Assembly (NCBI GenBank): GCA_025449115.1
Contig: JAHLKC010000126.1
Location: 57,300-121,299, forward strand
DNA length: 64,000 bases
Direction of reading: 5' to 3'
Source of the DNA: Chytridium lagenaria
Lineage: Eukaryota > Chytridiomycota > Chytridiomycetes > Chytridiales > Chytridiaceae
Shown: positions 23,400 through 36,429 of the stretch, piece after piece
Layout: every line of letters starts with the position of its first letter
Position numbering within the stretch: position 1 is the first letter of the stretch
The notes under the pieces: generated by a model
What the model was told of the DNA's origin: nothing
Seen by the model: only the letters and a program-made list of their open reading frames with translations
Database searches by the model: none
Program-made: the position numbers and the translations under genes

Positions 23400-23618
23400 G
23401 TATCTTCTACATAGGAGCTTGTCAAAGCCTGAGTAGATTGTTGCTTACAAGAAACTTGCCACCTTTCAACCGCTGATGTCGTGGCGCCGCTCAAGAAGCT
23501 AGCTGTGCTAAAGCTTAACGGTGGTTTGGGAACGACAATGGTATTGTTGGACCAAGACGTGAGCTTATTACTTCTAATGAACGATTAGTATGAGTTGTTT
23601 CTAAAATGCAGTACAGTG
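23400..23618 (+). pseudogene. Truncated UGP1 copy
   Basis: Closely matches 40540-40767 of the intact UGP1 gene in this window. It starts in the intron just before the parental exon (an ATAGGA acceptor is kept), then matches the segment that codes for IVAYKKLATFQP and LNGGLGTTMGLLD. About 15 bp are missing after the acceptor, the parental CAG becomes TAG, and several single-base losses break the frame. The presence of intron sequence shows a DNA-level copy, not a retrocopy. Same orientation as its parent. Confidence 0.9.
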
Positions 23619-23726
23619 AAACCCTAACACAAGGAGTGTGTGTATCTTGCAGTTGGCCTAAAACTTAGGCAACATTTTTCATGAAGCTTGAATCAGCGAA
23701 TACATTAAGCTATCGCATGGCCGTTA

Positions 23727-23893
23727 TAGAAACTGAAGGACTTAAAGATATCCGATTCGGATCCTAAACGACTATTTTTTCGGCTTATAATGGAGGAGGA
23801 GAACTTTCGCAAGACAGGTTTGCTCACATTGTTGAAAAAGTGAGAAATGAAGTAAGGCGGTTTTGGCTTTCGAGCGTGACTGTTATTTCTGAA
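23727..23893 (+). pseudogene. Truncated ASE1/PRC1 copy
   Basis: Closely matches 35118-35287 of the ASE1-like gene in this window. It includes the end of the preceding intron, the exon coding for KLKDFEISASDPKRLF, and the first bases of the next intron. It has frame-breaking indels and no coding potential. It lies 110 bp after the UGP1 fragment, in the same orientation. Confidence 0.85.
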
Positions 23894-24500
23894 TCGATAC
23901 TGAAAGGTTAGAAATTAATGTCTTTCATCACAATATTATTCCTTTTTGTTTTAATATGTACTTATATATTTACTACCTTCTTTCTTTACGGCTATGAAAC
24001 CGTTTGGTATTTCACTTTTGAATCAACACCCTTTACACTGGATCATCCACATTCACTCACTCACTCACTCTCTGATTTATTTTATCCAATCCCTTCACAA
24101 CTCTCATTCTTCTATTATGTTATAGTATTCACGTGATCTTCTCTATGTATTTTCTTATCGTGGCATCATGTAAATGCTTTGGTGGTGCTTCCGACAAATT
24201 CTTTTGCATGGCAAGTGTTCAACCCTCACAAGATCAAAAAAAAAAAAAAAAAAAAAAAAAAAGGGAAACCCTGGTATTTCATTAGCTCACGTCATGGCTC
24301 ATGCGACAACGTTAAACCCACGTCAATAAAAACGAGAGGGCGTCATTCCATTTCATTACATTATTCTGGGTAAAGTGGACCCGCAACAAAGAAAAAAAGT
24401 CGGTAAAGAAAAAAACAAACAAAGAAAACTGGGAAAAAGCTACTCCATTTAAACAAGTTATCGCCTTCATACAAGTTGAGAACGTAAACCATCTCCAGCA
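23894..24500. other. Intergenic, upstream of the MFS transporter
   Basis: AT-rich DNA with four TCAC/ACTC repeats near 24052-24071 and an uninterrupted A run at 24236-24262. No gene seen. Confidence 0.5.
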
Positions 24501-26172
24501 ATGTCGGCAACTCCACCCACATCACCAGAAGACGTCAAAGTTGACCCTATAATCAAAGATTCGACATTGTTTACTCCAATGACATCAAATCTAACCGCTG
24601 GGGACCATACTGTCACCGAGGACATTAAGGAGGATGCAAAGAAATCATCCACCATTCTCACCTCCTCCGACATCATTTATCCACCGCAACAAGATTCGGC
24701 CGCAATCGAGCCCCACCTCTCCCCAAAAAAGCTGGCGGAAAGCAAGAACTTTATTACATTCGTTGTCTTCCTTGGTGTCTTTGTCGATCTATGCGTCTAC
24801 GCTATCGTCATCCCATGTAAGACCCACCCTTTCCCCCTGCTTCATACTGATTTCTGCATGCAGTTGTGCCGGTGTTAGTGGAGGAGTATGGAGGTAGCAG
24901 TACGGATGTGGGAGTTTTACTGGCGGTTTATGGGGCTGGGATTATCATCTTTTCTCCCATCATGGGGGTTATTTCGGACAGATGGCAAAATAGAAGGATC
25001 CCATGATCATCTGCTTAGCCGGTCTGTTTGCATCGACAGTGTTTTTTGCGGTTGCAAAGGGGTATTGGGCGTTGCTAATTGCCAGGTAACTATTATTTAC
25101 TGTTAAAGTGCATGTATCTTATCATAATTTCGGGTTTTTAACCTTTATTGCGATAGGTTTTTACAAGGCGCTTCTTGTACAGGTGTTTGGGTTCTGGGAC
25201 TTGCGCTGTAAGTTTATCACTGTTTTACGTTTTTATTGCCATGTCCTAACGTTCCTTGATTCAGTGTCGCAGATACATACAGTGATGACGAGGCTGGTCT
25301 TGGAAAAGCCATGGGTTACGTCCTCATCGGCTACACTCTCGGTCAACTCGCTGGTCCTCCATCGGTAACCTTTTTTAAATCTTAACCTCTAACAGCCTTG
25401 TTAGGCGGCGCCCTTTTCAAGTGGAACCGATACTCTCCGTACGTTTTCTGTGGGGTGCTCATCATCATTGACTTGATTGGTCGACTTCTCGTCATCGACC
25501 CTGTCAAGCCTAAAGTGAGGAATGTGGATGATCCTAAACCGACTGGATTTTGGGAATTGTGCAAGAAATGCCCGTCTGTCCTTTTTTGACGTTCTTGGTG
25601 TCGGCGGTATTTACAGGGTTTGAGCCTACGTTGCCTTTGCACTTGGAGATCAGTTTGGGTTTGATACGGATAAGGTATTGTCTTTTATTATTTGTATTTG
25701 TTGGGTTACTGTGACATTGCGGTTGGATTTTTGACGATATCTTGCTTCTATTTTTGCAAAGGTTGGCCTTACCTTCCTCGCTCTTATTGTCCCGTCCGTT
25801 GTCGCAGGTCCTGTGGCAGGATATTTTTACGACAAGTAAGAGGATTTTTATAAGACTGACGGTCTCTCTGTTCATCTCATTTAACCCGATTATAACAATA
25901 TAGATACGGTGCACGCTGGGTCATGATTCCTAGTCTCTTTATCACCTCTATACTCCTCTTCCCCCTCTGTTTCGGCAATAATCTGCCTTGGCTCATTATC
26001 GGTCTTTTCTTGTTTGGCATGATCTTCACGTTCGGTCTTACGCCTTTACTGCCTGAGATTGCGAACGCTGTGCCGCGGGATGCATATGCTAAAGCTTACT
26101 CTCTATTTAATATGGCCTTCTCAGCAGGGATTTTGGGCGGAGTGAGTGGTGTTTTTCTTTTCTTTTTTGTGT

Positions 26173-26208
<36 letters not shown>

Positions 26209-26400
26209 ATTCTGCCTTTTCTAACATTCTGTGTTTAGCCTTACTTTGCAGCGTATATTTACGAACACCATGGATGGTTTTGGGAAATGATTACACTTGG
26301 TTGTCTTTCCCTTGTCGCCGCCATTTTTTCCATTTTCTACAAAGACAGCAAACCTCAATCTAATCACAAACCTTCTGAAGAATCCACCGCATCCGTTTAG
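24501..26400 (+). CDS. Major facilitator superfamily transporter (DHA1/VMAT-like)
   Basis: Starts MSATPPTSPEDVKVDP with a soluble acidic N-terminus of about 85 residues. Then come 12 expected membrane segments over at least seven exons: FVVFLGVFVDLCVYAIVIP, FVPVLVEEYGG, GVLLAVYGAGIIIFSPIMG followed by the MFS motif A SDRWQNRR, FLQGASCTGVWVLGLALVAD, GYVLIGYTLGQLAGPP, then in the second half TFGLTPLLPEIANAVPR and SLFNMAFSAGILGG. The pattern fits proton-coupled drug or amine exporters of the DHA1/VMAT type; the substrate cannot be told. An intron at about 26145-26250 contains a run of 34 T. Two frame breaks (about 25005 and 25587). The stop is TAG at 26398. Confidence 0.88.
26174..26207 (+). repeat. 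T34 homopolymer in an intron
   Basis: Uninterrupted run of 34 T inside an intron of the MFS gene. It is the longest homopolymer in the window, and its true length is likely uncertain. Confidence 0.9.
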
Positions 26401-26853
26401 ACTCTAATCCCAGATACTTTATAAGTTTATTTCATATTTTCGGCCCTTTTCCCCCTTATTGATATTTCTTCATAGTGGTGCATCATGTTCCCAAGTTTGT
26501 TTTTTTTAATCTCCTGATGAGTTTTTTGATGAAAAAGGTTGGGACCCTTTGACGACCATTAATAAATTGTTCTATTTATCTGAAAGGTGATGGTTAATTA
26601 TTCGGAGTTTTTTTGGCCGTCATAATCTGCAAAGCGGTGACTTTGTGAAGGGCCAGAGCACGTGTATTGAACGAAAAAGATGAAAGATGAAAGGGAGATG
26701 ATGGGTAGAAAAATACAAGTCAGAGATGCGTTGCATATCCTAATGAAATAATTCCGGGCGAAACGCTGCATAGATGCAAGATGAAAAATATGCTTTGCGA
26801 CAAGGAAGAGAGTAAAAAAAAGTGCAAAAAATGAACAAAAGAGCTTTGCCTTA
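26401..26853. other. Convergent intergenic region between MFS and VTC4
   Basis: Shared 3' flank of two convergent genes. AATAAATTG near 26561 may serve plus-strand polyadenylation. No gene seen. Confidence 0.45.
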
Positions 26854-29219
26854 TTATAACGATGCAAATCCAACCGCAGCAGCCAAAATCACACCAGATA
26901 GTAAAATGGCAATGGCAAAGATAGGCTGAAGCTTGACCTCGAATGGTCCGTCACCGTCGTCGTGGCGGAGCTTCAAGGCACGAATGTGAAATACAATCAA
27001 GTTCCAAACAAGGACCGCAAATCCTAGCGAAGCGAAAGCGGCGGAACCGTATTGGTAAAAAGGTAACTTGCTCTTATTCATGACGAACAGAGACACCATG
27101 ATGACGTGGATGCACTGAAAAAGAAAAAAGAAAAAAAAGAAAGAGTAAGCATGGCACTATATACAACGACATTCAAACATAAAACTAACCATATTCTTCC
27201 ATCTTAAAAATGTCCTCTCATTTGAAAAGTAAACTTTGCCAAACTTATCCACCTTGACCGTGGGTCCAGACGGGGCAATTTTTGGTGCTGAAGCAGCCTC
27301 TTCGTCCTCTAGACGCTTCGCGTAGGCACCCCCCGGAAGATCATCAGCAGATTCTCCCATATCCTCTTTAAGTGCTCCAAGAGGAAGAGCGGGCTTAGGC
27401 TTCAGGATGGACCGATCCATTTGGTAAACCAAAAATGGGACTGTTTGGACTTTATCGACGTGGAAGATGGATACACCGTGATGGAATTTCGAAAATTTGG
27501 GAACAGCTTCAACCTTGAAAATAGCATGAACGGTCAAATTGAGCTGGAAGGAAACAAAACAAAATGCTTAATCGAATTAAAGTCTTACCAAATGCGAGTT
27601 TGACAAATCCGTTGCCCATTTCGGTGCCTCCTGTCCAAACTGCGTCTGCAGCTTAATTTCCAAAACAGCGTACGGAAACTTAATTACATCCCCCGGTGGG
27701 AGGCTCGAAAACGGGTACCCATTCTCATCATTCCTCCTCCAATTGTCCATCGACCTCCCAGGCCCATCCTCCCGTACCATGCATAGCTCTGTATCCAATG
27801 AAATCCGCACTCTAGCATCAGCAGGAAGTTGAAACGCGGTTCGATTGTAACTGGTTCTAACCATCGGCTTGAGGCGACGTTTTAAAACAAGTTGTTGGAC
27901 TTCATCACCAAGGCGTTCCATGTCCTCAATGTCTTTAAGCTTCTTTTTTCCTTCCGCACGGAGTTTCGTAGTGGTCTGGCGGATATCGTATTCGCCACGA
28001 AGGTAGGCGTTAAGGTATTTTTCTTTGATGGGAAAGCGTTCCTTGATGGATTTTTCGCCAGTCCAATCTTCGTGGTGGGTTTTACGTTCCACCCACACCT
28101 CCCCTGAATCACCACGCTTTCCGTACCATCGGAAACGCAGATTCTAGAGTAGTTTACAAAATGCAGTTAGTTATCACGACGGACAGTAAAATAAGACTAA
28201 CTTGTGCTCCTTCATCTCTCCGCATACGTTCATGGTAAAGAAACAGCTCGTCGTTATCAAAGTAAATGGAATTTAATGCAGGATCGTTTGGAACTCCCTT
28301 TTTGAACAAAAGCACAGGAAGATGCCTAAGGACCAATAATTTCACAGCCATAACATTATCTGCACAATGGCAACAGTTAGCAAGAGCAGCTTTAAAGCAG
28401 TACTAACCTGGATGAACCCAGTACTTCGTTGTTTTGCGGACAATGTTCTGGGAATCCACCCCAGGGCCCTTTAAGGGCACAATCCCCGTTCCATGCAACG
28501 AACGCACAGAATCCCACAAACTAGAAAGCCGAATGATGAGGGCTTCATAGGTTTGCTCGAAAAATGGTCTAGCGGAGAGGTGAATGGAAAAGTCGGGGCT
28601 AAGCCGGTATAAAGTTTGTTTATCATGCTTTTTCAAAATCTGAAAAAGAAGATAACCATTAGTGACCATTTAGATCAACCAGATATTAGCGCACTCCCAA
28701 CGCCACCTTACCTTTCTAATTCCAGTATAATTTAGCGCAGCAAAGGAGGCCAGCTCCTTGACCTCATGAGTCACTATTCTGATCTCTTCTGTGACGTTGG
28801 CGAGACGGATTTTTCTCGCTTCCACAGTTTCATCACTGCTCCCAATCGAGTTATCGTCTCCCTCGTCATCCACCGCCCTATCACTCTTATCTGTTTCAGA
28901 AGGATGTGGTGCCTTTACTATGGCATCGACTGTCTTCTCCGCAGCCTCGATTCGACGAACAAGTTCTCCCCTCTTCAATTTGCAAAAGGCGGCAACCTAT
29001 GTAGAACCCATGTAAGAACCCTGCTCCTATGAATGGAAATGATGCCTAAGTCATACCTTTGCGATTTCCCGCTCAAGCGCGGAAACAAAGTCCATCTCAT
29101 CGCCTTCCGTAAATGGGGCAGCATTGTTTTTTTATTCTGGTCTTGAGGGATTTGTACTCGAGTGCATAGAATCTCCAGTCCTTGAAGACCTCCTCCTCTA
29201 ACCTCTTCCCAAACTTCAT
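26854..29219 (-). CDS. VTC4: Vacuolar transporter chaperone polyphosphate polymerase (VTC4-like)
   Basis: Minus strand from ATG 29219-29217. The N-terminal SPX domain ([51 protein letters not shown]) senses inositol pyrophosphates. The central tunnel domain has [13 protein letters not shown] with the two Arg of the active tunnel, [36 protein letters not shown] and [15 protein letters not shown], all typical of catalytically active VTC4, which makes polyphosphate from ATP at the vacuole. The C-terminus is the DUF202-type membrane domain ([14 protein letters not shown], then three hydrophobic segments). About eight exons. One frame break lies in an A7 run of exon 1 (near 29128). Confidence 0.95.
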
Positions 29220-29663
29220 CCTGTCTGCATGAAAGGGGCAATGAGGACCTTATATCGTTTTTTCCGGTAGGAACTCCCAACTCTCCCCGTACCTCTAATT
29301 CAGCTGTGTCGCAATGGTGCAGGTCCTGTTTGTTGCCTTCCGATGCCTTCGGTGCTGCCTGATGCTGGATGACGGGTGGTCGAGAAGATATACGCAGTAA
29401 AGTTGTGATGTGTTGCGTGTGAGATGCCAGGGCTCAACAGAAATTGGCTTTTTGAAGCTGAAAAAAAGATCTTTGGGAGTACAGTGGAGTGTGCAAGCAA
29501 CCAACCTTATGAGAAAAAAACCATGCGACAAAATCGCTATTTGAGTAAGTACGATGTAAAGTAGTTACTGGCGAAATATGGTTTATATTATTTATCAGCT
29601 ACACGTGAAATAAAGATAAGTAAATATGCAGTAGGGACACGAGCTCTCCTCAATTCCGCTTTC
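29220..29663. other. Intergenic between VTC4 and the TMEM62-like gene
   Basis: 5' flank of VTC4 and 3' flank of the next minus-strand gene. No gene seen. Confidence 0.5.
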
Positions 29664-32600
29664 TCATACGGCCATCTCCAACCCCACTTGAAGTTCCAGC
29701 CTTAACTCTCGGCTATCTACTTCATTCCCCGCTGCATCCTCCCCCTCTTCTGCCTGCCATATCAAAACAGATTGAGGGTTCACCGGCCCTCCAACAACCC
29801 CATTCACAACTCGTGGCGACTCAAAAGCAGCGTCCGTCCCAACAATCGCATAATCTGCCTGCCTACCCATTCCTGGAATGTAAGTCCCAATCACCGATGC
29901 TAAAGAACTGAACGCCTCCGTCTCCCCGATTTCACCAGCATTCGATTCACCCATCTCCGAGCCATCTCAAACGCCGCCCAAAGAGTCCACCAAATTCGTG
30001 AGCCAGTGACTACACTTATCCACCCATAAGAATATCCCATGATGATTCCGTCCTTTAAGGTGTAAAAAATGAATACGACCAGTAAAATGCGAAGGACGAT
30101 GCTTGGAGACCCCGACATGCGACTATGCATCCACCCCGTTCTTCGTGATGCCAACATCGACATATAGAGTACGATCGGGAACAACACCAGACTCACAAGC
30201 CACAGCGCTGCGAACAATTAGGACAAATCCATTCTCCTTGAACTTACAATAGATCCAAGAATCTGCCAGAGGGATCCATCCTTTACCCATGCCAAACCAG
30301 ATCCCGACTGTAAAAAGTATGCCGTACCGGTTCGGCCACCACAGTGATGCGGAAGATACGAAATCACCAAAGAACCAGGGGCCGATGGCAGATTGGAGGG
30401 AAAATATGTAGAGGGGATAGTAAAGGGAGGGGGTATCGGCGAGTGCCAGTAAGCCGTACCATAGCGTGAGTAGCCATCTCTCGCATAGCGTTCCCAAAAT
30501 GCCGAGAAAAGATGTCAGTGAGGTGGACGCTCTGAGTAATTTAAAGTAAAAGGGTTAGCAAAGTACAAACGAAAAAAAGCTTAGTATGTACCATGCAGCT
30601 AAAAATAACACTATATAATGGAATTATAGAATAAGAAATATTCACCTTCTTCAGCACGGGCCCCAATCGCAGAACTCTCCTGCACGCCATCTCCACTTCC
30701 ACTCCACCACCACCCCGACCCATTGGCCGCAACTCCAATCCCCAACCCCGACATCAAATCCTCATCATCATCCAATGACGAAGTCCCCGCTGACACCGGC
30801 GTAGCATTCGACGCATCCAATATAGACGTCCCCCACCTCTTAGATGAGGCTTTCTACAACACTGCATAATCTTGATCCAGGGTTTGCCTTCATTAAATCG
30901 TTCAAGAAGCGAATCCAACCATCGGAGACGTCGAATGATGGAACCGCGAAGGCCTGCAAGCGTGCCATCTGAGCGGTGGTGTGTGACCACGAGGCCGGGA
31001 AGGAGGAGGAGAATGATAGTGATGAAAAAATGGGCAAACGCAAAGAGAGTTTGGAACTATAAGATAAAATAGTTAATTTACAGAAATACGACAATACGCA
31101 AACACACCAGAAGCGGAAACCGAACGCTCAAAATAAGTGTTCCAGATTTCGCTAAACCCATTTGCTTTCTCGACCGATTCCCATCTACCCGAAACACAAC
31201 CATCTTTATCGTCTTGCCTCCCTCACCATCCATAACCTCCACTTTCATAATATGATCAATGCCGTCCGCATAAAGCGTCGGATTCCAGGGTGCAACCCAA
31301 AGAGGCAAATGATTAACAGAACTCTCAGAATCCAAAGGTAGTTTTGCCGGCCACGCAGGATGAAATTCGGATCCTGCTGCACGGTACGCCCCTTTCATAA
31401 CGCTGTTACCATCAATGGTAATGGTGATGTTGGATGACGCGACCGTTGATCGGGAATAGATTAGAATGCGAATGTGGGTTGAAGAAAGGATGCGGTGAAT
31501 GGGTTCACGAGATGGGGATGCAAATCGCGCGTCTCGGGGATTGGTGACAACAATGACCGGAGGGATGGGATGAGGCTCGTTTTTGGATGTCGAAGGTAAA
31601 CTGGCTTCTTCCTCTTGAAGTAAAGCCGTTGAAGAAGGCTCCGGAGAGGTGGTGCAGGCGCTGGGATCTGAGGAAGAGAGACGATTTCATCTGTGAATGA
31701 AATCATGTCGTTGTCGACTGCTACAATACGATAAATTGCGTGATCTTTCATATCTCCCAGCTATATTCCCATAAGTCAACACTGCTTACTTATAAAGTAC
31801 TAACCTCAAGTTCGAGCATACCAGGCGTGCGATGATAACGCATACATGGTTCTTCCCAACCCAAGAACAAGTTGGTGAAGGTGCCCAGACATCCACACAG
31901 ACACTGCAGAAGCTAATTGTGATAAACTTCTACCATCTTCCGACTTCCCAGAAACTGTGACAGCTGTCGGGTAATGAGATGCAACAAAGGTGTGATTTCT
32001 ATGCTCCAGTTTCGCCGCGTCAATCACTGACGCCAAGGGTGTCCATATCGCTTCCATCCATCGTTCCGAAAAAGTTGAACGGGCGCGCCGTGCCAATCGC
32101 GGGGCTAACTCGTAGTTTAAGTATATATATACATTCAGAAAAGCTTGACTGTACCAGAGATCAATGCCCCAAGAAATCATACGTGCCAAATGACTTCTTG
32201 TGAAGGTAGCGATATCCCTCCGTCTTGACAGCTGACATTAAACCAAACTCTGTTTCATTAAACTCCTTCCCAAGATTAAAGCAGTCATGATTTCCACGCA
32301 TGTCCCAATAAAATGTCCCGTTATTCCGTAATGCCACACCAGACACATTTAAGAGCTCAACGTACGCCACTATTGTATATCTTAGCTCCCACGAGAAAAA
32401 AAAGCAAAGCTTCCTTACGCCATTCATCCATGTATTGAACGGATACAAGCTTTGACTTCGTCTTTGCATCGATCAAGTCTCCCGTCACCAATACCAAATC
32501 CGGTCCAATAAGTGGCAACTCGTTTTTGAAAAACGCCTGAACATGCGGTAGCCCTCCATGCGTGTTATATCTTGAGATATGCAAATCCGATATCTGCACA

Positions 32601-32923
32601 AATGTGAACAGCCGGTCAACCGTATCCCCAAGTAAAGGTTCCCCAGCTGTATCTATAGAATGATTCCCTATTGTTGCTGAGACCTTGTCCTCCAAAGAGG
32701 CTGCCTTGTGTCGGAATAGGACGCCTCTTGCCATCATGTTCATCACCAGGAAGATGATCCATGCTGCAGCTGTAAGAGGGACTAGAAACCACCGTAGTTT
32801 GGCTTCATGAGTGCCTGGGATGAGGGTCGATGATGATGCTCGTAAGGCAGACTGTGCAGTCGTTTGATGCCAATGACGGCATTCTCTTGAGTTGGAACCT
32901 TTTGTCACGGAAAACCTGTGCAA
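29664..32923 (-). CDS. TMEM62-like membrane metallophosphoesterase
   Basis: Minus strand. A hydrophobic segment near the N-terminus (WFLVPLTAAAWIIFLVM) is followed by a complete calcineurin-like phosphoesterase motif set: FVQISDLHIS (D.H), VTGDLIDA (GD), MRGNHDCFN (GNHD), then THTFVASHYPT-type His and SGHLHQLVLG (GH.H). After that come beta-rich segments and several membrane segments (LWLVSLVLFPIVLYMSML; ILRILLVVFIFYTL). This order, phosphoesterase first and a multi-pass C-terminus, matches the TMEM62 family, whose substrate is unknown. The start is one of several Met codons between 32923 and 32710. One frame break lies near 29945. The motif residues needed for a two-metal centre appear intact. 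Confidence 0.87.
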
Positions 32924-33440
32924 CGAACAACATCAACGTGGTTGAACAACCCAGGCCTTCGTTAGTGGCATACCAGAGAAAGCCACTTTTAAAGAAGACG
33001 GTTTGCAGCAACGAGGCATTGCTAGCTGGCGCAAGCGATTTTGGAGTAGTTGTATTTTCACTTGGGATTGGAAGGCCTGGTTAAAGTCTCCAGCCACCCT
33101 TCGGACATACTCAACCAGAACTTTAACACATCCAATGTCGACCATCCCTCCCCGCTCGACCTTCAACCGCATCACAGGTCCCACTCTGAATCCCCCAAAA
33201 AGTCCCGTCTAACCTCGGCATCCAACCCCTCTGCATCTGCCCCGTCAACACCTACCCAAAAACCCCTCCGCCATATCCCCTTCTCTGCAGACCCATCCAC
33301 CGTCATCGTTCCCCATCCCCTCTCTCCACCTCCTCCAGTCCTTCGCTTCAAGATGCCACACCCCTATCCGCCAGAAGCCTTTCCACTTCCCAGTCACCCC
33401 CATTGCTTCACCTCGGAAGCCATGCGACAAATTCATCCCA
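32924..33440. other. Divergent region between TMEM62-like and ASE1-like genes
   Basis: 5' flank of the TMEM62-like gene. An open plus-strand stretch from about 33050 is rich in Ser, Pro and His (HHRSHSESPKKSRLTS) and could be the disordered N-terminus of the ASE1-like protein, but I cannot join it with certainty. Confidence 0.4.
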
Positions 33441-35966
33441 ATGGTGCAAGTTGCTAAACAGCATTTGGCGACGCTTGAGGAACTTTGGGGGAGATATCAG
33501 GGATTCCAATGTCATCTTCGCTAATAACTTCTCTAAATGGTTGGCGAAAGAGAACAATATCGGTATCACCTCCAAGCCTGGACGTCGACTGAGAACAACG
33601 TCGTCGCAGTCGACCCTGTCCGCAAATGAAAATAACCCTTTTATTGTGAAAACACCAAAAGACTTTCCAAACTCGAACGATAAAGCCATGACGGTAAAAA
33701 AGGACCGCTAACCCTATGATTAACTATTTTTCAGCCTATCGTTGAAGCGTTGGAAAAGATGATTTCGGAGGAAATGGAACGCAGGAAAATCGTCGAAGAG
33801 GAGATCCAAGCGTAAAGGTATTCACGTTCACCTCCTCATATGTTTCACACAATATAGTCTCAAATCCGGGAGAAATGCGAGGCCCTTAGTGAACCCGTCC
33901 GATTTTACATTAATGCTGAAACGGCTTCTAAAAAACTTACGATATTTCAATGCCGGGATGCACTGAAGAGTAAGCTGGCAATTTTGGAAACGGTGGGTGG
34001 ATGTTGCGATGATTGAGGCTCAGTGAATTTTGGCAGATGTTTGTTGAAAGGAAAGAGTTTGGTCGAGGAAATTACAGAAAAGATTAGGGAGTGTCGAGCG
34101 ACATTGACGGATTTAAGGGATGATGAGTTGTGATGGTAAATTCATCGTTATTTCCTTGAAGTTGACTTTGTTTGAGGAGGTGCAATCTGGGCTTTCGCTG
34201 GAAACGCTCCGTGTCCGTTCAGAATGCCTTGAAGCATGGAGAGAGAAAAGGTTACGCTTGCGTTAAAACTCTCTCTGACATTGTTTTCAGGAGCGACGGA
34301 CACATGATTTAGTGGATTCTTTGGAATACCTTGCTCTTTTGTAGAAAAACTTGGATACTTGAAAGAGCCCCTCACTCCGTCCGTTTCTTTTGGTGGACAC
34401 ATCCTCCTATCCTTTTTAAACAAGGCCTTAACCGTTGCAGCCACATTGGATGGGATCGATTTGACAACAAAGGTCCGAACTGTCATCACTAAAGAGATAT
34501 TTGAGACGCGCGATTTCGCTGAATGCCCTTTTGATCTATCACGACTTTGCATCATGTTTATGCGGGCGACGGTGGATGCGACGAAAACAGAGTTTAAAGA
34601 GCGGTTAGGGCGATGTCAACAGGCGATGCGTGAAGTCCAGATCTTTTGGGCTGAACTTGGAGTACCTACTGGTCATAAAGGGTGGAACTGACAGAGGATG
34701 TGAAGAGATTAGAAGAGGTGAGAGGAAGGGGGTGATTTGCAGAAATATTGATGGTTTTCAGTATCAATCCCTTGCTGATGAGCTTCGGGTTCGGTGGAGA
34801 CAAAAGATGGAAGAGGCGCTTGTGAATCGGATGGAGAGGTTGAAGGTTTTGTGGAATAGGTGCCATGTTGCGAAGGATGAGATGGATGGGTTCATGTCAT
34901 CAATCTCTGAAAGTACGAAAGTCGTTCTTTCATTTTTTTAATGCCTTTTTGTAGACTTTTATTCTCCATTGACGCTGGAGACGATTGAAACGGAGATAAG
35001 GAAATTAGAGGAACGACTTAAAAGGGAAAGCCCATTTTGGAGTTGGTCGACGATCGATATGCGTTTATACAGGTATGTCTCCCATCCGTGACTTAACGCC
35101 CTTGACACATTTACAGAAACTGAAGGACTTTGAGATATCTGCTTCGGATCCTAAGCGACTATTTCATTCGTCGTTTCGGCTTATGGAGGAGGAGAAATTC
35201 GGAAGACAGGTGTGCCGACATTGTTGAATAAGGAGGAGAAGTTAAGAAAGGCAGTTTTGGCTTTCGAGCGTGAGTATTATTTTCTGTTGGTTTTAATGTG
35301 AGAGGTGCTAATTGTTGTTTTTAGAGGCCAATTATCCGTTCTTTTATGAAGGGATAAGGTTTTTGGAAGTGCTGGTGAGTTATGTTGATTATCGCTTCGG
35401 TATTTCCACTTATTCTCCATTCATTTCATTTCCTTTTTAATTTTAATTTTTACTGTCAACACTTAATGTTTGGACTCGCTATCGCGACTAACACGTCTAT
35501 GTTTCGAAGGAGAATGAAATCAGTGACCGCTTTGTCAACGAAGCCCTTGTAATCTTTGATTCAACGCTCCCCAAATCCCCACATCTTCGACAAAGTCATT
35601 CATCGCATACCACAAAATCACCACGAACGCCTACCGCGTCTGCACCGACGTCGCCGACGTTGCGGAGGGCTCGTCTGCTGTATTGGGGAAACGAGATGTG
35701 ACTCCAACAAATAGGAGGCCAGGATCGGTCATGGGGTACATGCGGGAGCGCAGCATGCCGGTGTGAATGCAGCAATGAGACCGGGTGCAGGACTTGGATC
35801 GACGAATGTGGGTGGTCATCATCCGGCGAATGTTGTGAGACCGCATTCGGTAATGGGCACGCCGAAAGGGGGATCGATGTTGCCGAGACCTAAGGCAACG
35901 CCTGATGGGAAGGGTTTGGGGACGAAGGGCGATTGCGAGGGCTGCGGAGAGGAATTGGGAGCTTAA
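33441..35966 (+). CDS. Microtubule bundling protein Ase1/PRC1/MAP65
   Basis: Coiled-coil protein with Ase1/PRC1 features. ATG 33441 opens MVQVAKQHLATLEELWGR. Helical segments follow: PIVEALEKMISEEMERRKIV, SLVEEITEKIRECRATL, RLGRCQQAMREVQIFWAELG. The conserved spectrin-like microtubule-binding part is then clear: LTEDVKRLEE, RMERLKVLWNRCHVAKDEM, ETIETEIRKLEERLKRES, SASDPKRLF, FRLMEEEKFGR, NKEEKLRKAVLAFE and YPFFYEGIRFLEVL. The tail is basic and Ser/Thr/Pro-rich. The protein crosslinks antiparallel microtubules at the spindle midzone. Many short introns; several frame errors, so the start (possibly upstream) and the last about 150 residues are uncertain. Part of one exon was copied to 23727-23893. 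Confidence 0.82.
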
Positions 35967-36429
35967 ACAAAGCTGGAGGACGATTTTTGGGAAGCAATCC
36001 GTTTGGGTGGTTGTTTTTTCTTCTTTTTCTTTTCTTCTTTTCTTCTTATGGTTTAAAAGACCTTTTTTAAAAATTTTTTTGTATTTAACTCTTTTTTTGG
36101 AAGCTTTTTTTTTTGGGTGCTATTTACTGTTCAGGACAAACGACTTTTATATATATAGAAATGTATCGGCTTTTTTTTAAACTTATTATGGATTTACGCG
36201 TTTCGCGTCGTGATTTTTTTTTTTGTGTCGTAGTAGCAGCCCGCGGTGTCAGCTCCCATTTCTAGGAATATGCGAAGTGGCACTTGCCGACATAAAATTT
36301 TTCACACTCAGAAGTCAACTTCCGGTGGCGAGTGCATCCACCACATCCACCATCTTGAACTCTCGGACGCCTCATCAACAGCAAAGAACGAAAGGAAAGG
36401 AAAAGAAAAAATTCAGTCTACCCGCGCTC

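Noticed and set aside
24236..24262. A27 run as a retrotransposon poly(A) tail
   Set aside because: No reverse transcriptase, target-site duplication or inserted body is seen next to it. The nearby UGP1 and ASE1 fragments contain intron sequence, so they are not retrocopies.
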